Assembly (NCBI GenBank): GCA_016292295.1
Contig: JADNEJ010000203.1
Location: 1-29,188, forward strand
Direction of reading: 5' to 3'
From: Candidatus Thiodictyon intracellulare
GTDB lineage: Bacteria > Pseudomonadota > Gammaproteobacteria > Chromatiales > Chromatiaceae
Length of the DNA stretch: 29,188 bases
Shown: positions 25,728 to 29,188 of the stretch, one piece after another
Layout: every line of letters starts with the position of its first letter
Numbering within the stretch: the stretch's first letter is position 1
Made by a program: the position numbers and the translations under genes
The notes under the pieces: generated by a model
Seen by the model: only the letters and a program-made list of their open reading frames with translations
The model's database searches: none
What the model was told of the DNA's origin: nothing

Positions 25728-28384
25728 TGACCGCCGCCCCGGCCGACGACGGCGCGGCGCGGCCGAACCTACGCGACCTGATCCCGCTCTATCGCAAACA
25801 GCTGCGTGACGGCCGCGAGGCTCTGTTCAAGGAGTTCGACCAAGGGGTCCCGGTCACCATGCTGGTGCTGTCTCTGAGCGATCTCACCGACCAGGTCCTA
25901 CGCGAGGTCTGGGGCCGGCATGTCGGCACCCCCGCGGGACTGGCACTGGCGGCGGTCGGCGGCTACGGCCGTCAAGAGCTGCTGCCGGCCTCCGATCTCG
26001 ACATCCTGATCCTGGCCGAGCCCGCGGTCGAGGCGGCGCTCAAGGAACCCCTGGAGCAGTTGGTGACCTTCCTCTGGGACATCGGCCTGCAGGTCGGGCA
26101 CAGCGTGCGCAGCGTCGAAGAGTGCGTCAGCGAGGCGGCGGGCGACGTCACCGTGATGACCAACCTGATGGAGGCGCGTCTGCTGACCGGCGACGCGGCC
26201 CTCTTCGAGCGCATGCGCGCGGCCACCGGCCCGGATCGGGTCTGGGACAGCCAGTCCTTCTTCACCGCCAAGACCGAAGAGCAGCGGGCGCGCTGGCATA
26301 AATACGGCGACACCGCCTACAACCTAGAGCCCAACATCAAGGAAAACCCCGGGGGCCTGCGCGACATCCAGATGATCGGCTGGGTCGCCAAGCGGCACTT
26401 CGCCGCTGCCACCCTGTACGAACTGGTGACTCAGGGCTTTCTCACCGAGCCCGAATACCATGCCTTGATCGAGGGCCAGAACCACTTGTGGCGCATCCGC
26501 TTCGCGCTGCATCGACTCACTGGGCGGCGCGAGGACCGGCTGCTGTTCGACTACCAGCGCACCATGGCCTGCCAGTTCAGCTTCAGCGACGGGGAGAACA
26601 ACCTCGCGGTCGAGCAGTTCATGCAGCAATATTACCGGACCGTGCAGGAACTCAACCGCTTGAACGAAATGCTGCTGCAGCTCTTCCGCGAGGCCATCCT
26701 GCTGCACGACGACATCGGCCCCCCGGTCCCGATCAACAAACGTTTCCAGTCGCGCAGCGGTTATCTGGAGATCAGTTGCCCGACCGTGTTCCGGCGCTAT
26801 CCGGTCGCCCTGCTCGAGGTCTTCTACATCCTCCAGACCCACCCTGAGCTCTCGGGCGTGCGCGCCAGCACCATCCGCTCCATCCGCGAGAACCGCCACC
26901 GCATCGACGACACCTTTCGCACGGATCTGCGGGCGCGCAGCCTCTTCATGGAATGCCTGCGCCAGCCCTGGGGCATCACCCACTCGCTGCGGCGCATGAA
27001 CCGTTACGGGGTGCTCGCCGCCTATATCCCGCCCTTCGCCAACATCGTCGGGCGCATGCAGTACGACCTGTTCCACGTGTACACGGTCGACGAGCACACG
27101 CTCGCCCTGATACGCAACCTGCGCCGCTTCACCGTCCTCGAGCACGCCGAGGAATTCCCCCTGTGCAGCGCGGTGAGTCTGCGCATCCCCAAGCTGGAGG
27201 TCCTGTACCTGGCGGGACTCTTCCACGACATCGCCAAGGGCCGCGGCGGGGATCATTCCCAACTGGGCGCCCGCAACGCCTGGGACTTCTGCCACCTGCA
27301 CGGACTCTCGGAGTTCGACAGCCGCCTGGTCGCCTGGCTAGTGGAGAAACATCTGCTGATGTCCATGACCGCCCAGCGCAAGGACATCAGCGACCCGGAG
27401 GTCATCCAGTCCTTCGCCGAGATGGTCGCCGAGCAGACCCGGCTCGACTATCTCTACCTGCTCACCGTCGCGGACTCGCGCGCCACCAACCCGGAGCGCT
27501 GGAACGGCTGGATCGACGCCCTGCTGCGCGAGCTCTACCACGCCACCCGGCGCGCCCTGCTGCGCGGGCTAGACCATCCCCAGGCCCAAGAGGAGTTGAT
27601 CGCCCTGAAACAGGACGAGGCCAAGCGGCTGGTGCAGCGCTACGGCAGCGACCGCGCGGAGTGCACCCGGCTGTGGCGCCGCTTCAGCCTGGATTTCTTC
27701 CTACACAACTCCCCGGACGAGATTGCCTGGCAGACCCGCCTGATCCTGGACACCGAACCCGGCGCACTGCCGCTCGTGATGATCCGCCCGGTCACCGCCC
27801 GCGGCGGCACCGAGATCTTCATCTACACCACTGACCGCGCCAACCTCTTCGCCCGCACCACCGCGCTCCTGGATCAACTGGGTCTGAGCATCATGGACGC
27901 TCGCGTCATGACCACCGACGACCACATGGCGGTCAACACCTACCAGGTGCTGGATCTCGACGGCCACCCGGTCAATGACTCAGACCGCATGGAAGAGATC
28001 CGCGACGCCCTCACCGCGGAGCTCCGCGCCCACGCTCGCGGCGGTATCACAGTGGCGCGCAGCCTGCCGCGCCGCCACCGCCACTTCCCGATCGAGACCC
28101 GAGTCAGCTTCGCGGTCGACGAGACCAACCGCCGCACCGTCATGCGGCTCAACACTCTCGACCGGCCCGGGCTGTTGGCCGAGGTCGGCGAGGTCTTCCA
28201 GACCTGCGGCATCCGGCTGCAGAACGCCAAGATCGCCACCGTCGGAGCCGAGGTGGACGACGTCTTCTTCATCACCGCCCCGGATGAGTCACCCATCCTC
28301 TCCGAGGGCGCGCTCGCCTATTTGAGCCGGGAAATCTATGCGCGGCTCGATCCCGAAAAGTGCGCCGTCAAGGTTGCTGGTTGA
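25727..28384 (+). CDS. glnD: Bifunctional uridylyltransferase/uridylyl-removing enzyme GlnD
   Basis: Glutamine sensor that uridylylates and de-uridylylates PII proteins and so controls glutamine synthetase and nitrogen regulation. The 885 residues match the family (about 890). The nucleotidyltransferase site is GGYGRQELLPASDLDILIL (residues 78-96, with the paired Asp at 90 and 92). The HD hydrolase site is LFHDIAKGRGGDHSQLG (His500-Asp501). Two C-terminal ACT domains bind glutamine: TDRANLFARTTALLDQLGLS near 700-735, and NTLDRPGLLAEVGEVFQTCG near 805-870. The frame is open 62 codons upstream, inside map, but ATG 25727 overlaps the map stop by four bases and gives the normal length. Confidence 0.97.
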   Translation: MTAAPADDGAARPNLRDLIPLYRKQLRDGREALFKEFDQGVPVTMLVLSLSDLTDQVLREVWGRHVGTPAGLALAAVGGYGRQELLPASDLDILILAEPAVEAALKEPLEQLVTFLWDIGLQVGHSVRSVEECVSEAAGDVTVMTNLMEARLLTGDAALFERMRAATGPDRVWDSQSFFTAKTEEQRARWHKYGDTAYNLEPNIKENPGGLRDIQMIGWVAKRHFAAATLYELVTQGFLTEPEYHALIEGQNHLWRIRFALHRLTGRREDRLLFDYQRTMACQFSFSDGENNLAVEQFMQQYYRTVQELNRLNEMLLQLFREAILLHDDIGPPVPINKRFQSRSGYLEISCPTVFRRYPVALLEVFYILQTHPELSGVRASTIRSIRENRHRIDDTFRTDLRARSLFMECLRQPWGITHSLRRMNRYGVLAAYIPPFANIVGRMQYDLFHVYTVDEHTLALIRNLRRFTVLEHAEEFPLCSAVSLRIPKLEVLYLAGLFHDIAKGRGGDHSQLGARNAWDFCHLHGLSEFDSRLVAWLVEKHLLMSMTAQRKDISDPEVIQSFAEMVAEQTRLDYLYLLTVADSRATNPERWNGWIDALLRELYHATRRALLRGLDHPQAQEELIALKQDEAKRLVQRYGSDRAECTRLWRRFSLDFFLHNSPDEIAWQTRLILDTEPGALPLVMIRPVTARGGTEIFIYTTDRANLFARTTALLDQLGLSIMDARVMTTDDHMAVNTYQVLDLDGHPVNDSDRMEEIRDALTAELRAHARGGITVARSLPRRHRHFPIETRVSFAVDETNRRTVMRLNTLDRPGLLAEVGEVFQTCGIRLQNAKIATVGAEVDDVFFITAPDESPILSEGALAYLSREIYARLDPEKCAVKVAG

Positions 28385-28533
28385 TTGCAGGCACTGTGCG
28401 GGGCGCCATTCTGGGGACTAATGAACCTCGTCTCGCGCCACCGCCGGACTACCGCACGGATATGCGGGGCGGACGCCAACCCATCCCGCCCCCTACGAGC
28501 CAGTGGCAGGCCCCCAAGGCCATAGGAGCCAAC

Positions 28534-28555
28534 GGCCTTGATCGTAAGTCCGCCC
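28534..28555 (+). repeat. Third copy of the repeat-element end
   Basis: GGCCTTGATCGTAAGTCCGC, continuing CC, matches the ends of the 124-bp element at 4990-5012 and 5091-5113, with differences only in the central ATAATT-like part. An AAGGCC lies 12 nt upstream and could pair with its GGCCTT. No partner end is visible within the next few hundred bases, so this is a solo unit. Confidence 0.6.
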
Positions 28556-28567
28556 GGCTCACCCCAC

Positions 28568-28603
28568 CCCCTCGTGACACCACTCCAGCGGTGTCACGAG
28601 GGG
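28568..28603. terminator. Strong hairpin downstream of glnD
   Basis: CCCCTCGTGACACC (28568-28581) and GGTGTCACGAGGGG (28590-28603) are perfect complements, giving a 14-bp stem with an 8-nt loop. It lies about 185 bp past the glnD stop. There is no T-run on either side, so it may act as an RNA 3'-end stabiliser or a rho-independent-like pause site rather than a classical terminator. Confidence 0.45.
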
Positions 28604-28958
28604 TTAGGCGCGCTGCGTCCCGAGGCCCACAGGCGGGGGCAAATGACTTGCGCCAGGCGCACGATCATTGCGGGAGCGCGGGACCAGGCCGCCGTCTCTC
28701 CCTCCTATAATGATCGCCGCCCCCTGCTCCAGGTCGACCTCAATTATCATCCCGGCCACTGGGAACGCCGCACCCCAGTGCGGCGCGATCTCTCAAACTC
28801 GACTTTTGCTATTTTAGGCGACCCCGATCATCGTGCCAGCCGCGCCCGGCAATCGCGTGGCCAGGGTCCGCGCGGCGGACTCTGGGGAACCACAGAGCCA
28901 ACCCGTCCGGTCTGCTATGCGGCCCGGTGCGGCGGCTCGGCACGCCGCGCGACGCTGC

Positions 28959-29188
28959 TCAGGCAGTCGCGGCCAGTTGCGCGAGCACGCGCTCTCAGGC
29001 GGGGCGGGAAATTACCCCCTGATCCTGATCCGCGAACGAGTTGGCGTCATTCCCCTCGGCCCAGATGGTGCGGCGCACGAGTGCCAGGCAGTCAGGAAAG
29101 GTGGCCTGCGGCTTTGAGGTACCAGGGGGTCTTGCGTGGCAAGGACGCCCAGTGGTCACGTAGCCGATGCACCATCAAGCAGACGATG
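28959..29188 (-). pseudogene. Broken C-terminus of a DDE transposase (partial, cut by window edge)
   Basis: Reading in from the window edge on the minus strand, the frame gives IVCLMVHRLRDHWASLPRKT then PWYLKAAGH. It shifts near 29104 and continues PDCLALVRRTIWAEGNDANS then FADQDQGVISRPA. It meets a TGA at 28994-28996 and ends ERVLAQLAATA with a final stop at 28959. This run of motifs is typical of the C-terminal end of a DDE transposase whose exact family I cannot name. One frameshift and one nonsense codon show decay. With the IS end at 3-134, both edges of this window touch insertion-sequence remnants. Confidence 0.6.

Larger units (their letters stand above)
28385..28958. other. Non-coding region downstream of glnD with several hairpins
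   Basis: About 570 bp without a supportable gene. It holds GGGGCGG...CCGCCCC (28466-28472/28486-28492), a third copy of the dispersed repeat end (28534-28555), a perfect 14-bp hairpin (28568-28603) and CGCCGCAC-CCCA-GTGCGGCG (28766-28785). A plus-strand TATAAT occurs at 28706-28711 without a recognisable -35. Open frames here are GC-rich shadows with no family resemblance. Confidence 0.6.

Noticed and set aside
28833..29117. Plus-strand ORF near the right edge
   Set aside because: It is antisense to the transposase remnant and has no family resemblance.

Overview
This window is a GC-rich stretch of a gammaproteobacterial chromosome. Protein wording and gene order fit a Chromatiales-like (purple sulfur bacterium type) genome, but that placement is inference from general resemblance. 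The order rpsB-tsf-pyrH-frr-uppS-cdsA-dxr-rseP-bamA-skp-lpxD-fabZ-lpxA-lpxB, with map-glnD divergent from rpsB, is the classical gammaproteobacterial arrangement. It is closer to Pseudomonas than to E. coli, because dxr follows cdsA.

Layout. (1) 1-2385, plus strand: the C-terminal end of a transposase, then lnt (lipoprotein N-acylation) and an unrecognised five-helix membrane protein. (2) 2501-3871, plus: mpl (murein peptide recycling). (3) 3923-4760: an unrecognised small protein on the minus strand, a nested inverted repeat, and an AT-rich block with three perfect palindromes. (4) 4896-8268, minus: a decaying two-component locus of three adjacent pseudogenes. These are a receiver/HisKA_3 kinase, a LuxR-type response regulator and a 7TMR-DISM hybrid kinase. 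They carry frameshifts, two TAG codons, an 8-bp duplication, domain deletions and a 124-bp element with inverted-repeat ends. (5) 8536-24319, minus: sixteen intact genes, rpsB to murI, for translation (rpsB, tsf, frr), UMP synthesis (pyrH), isoprenoid and undecaprenyl carrier (dxr, uppS), phospholipid (cdsA), envelope stress proteolysis (rseP), outer-membrane protein assembly (bamA, skp), lipid A (lpxD, fabZ, lpxA, lpxB), DNA repair (xthA) and peptidoglycan D-glutamate (murI). The block ends in a rho-independent terminator near 8297-8334 and has a probable internal promoter before bamA. (6) 24320-24947: the divergent rpsB/map control region, with a long, strongly structured rpsB leader that includes a terminator-like hairpin. 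(7) 24948-28384, plus: map and glnD, coupled by a 4-nt overlap. (8) 28385-29188: no intact gene; several hairpins, a third copy of the repeat end seen at 4990/5113, and a broken transposase C-terminus on the minus strand at the window edge.

The intact genes are a conserved envelope-biogenesis and translation block whose members overlap or nearly touch, indicating translational coupling. I found no clearly novel multi-gene system. The less ordinary material is the rpsB leader (possible attenuator or small RNA), the repeat element, the AT-rich palindrome island without an intact regulated gene, and the decaying sensor locus.
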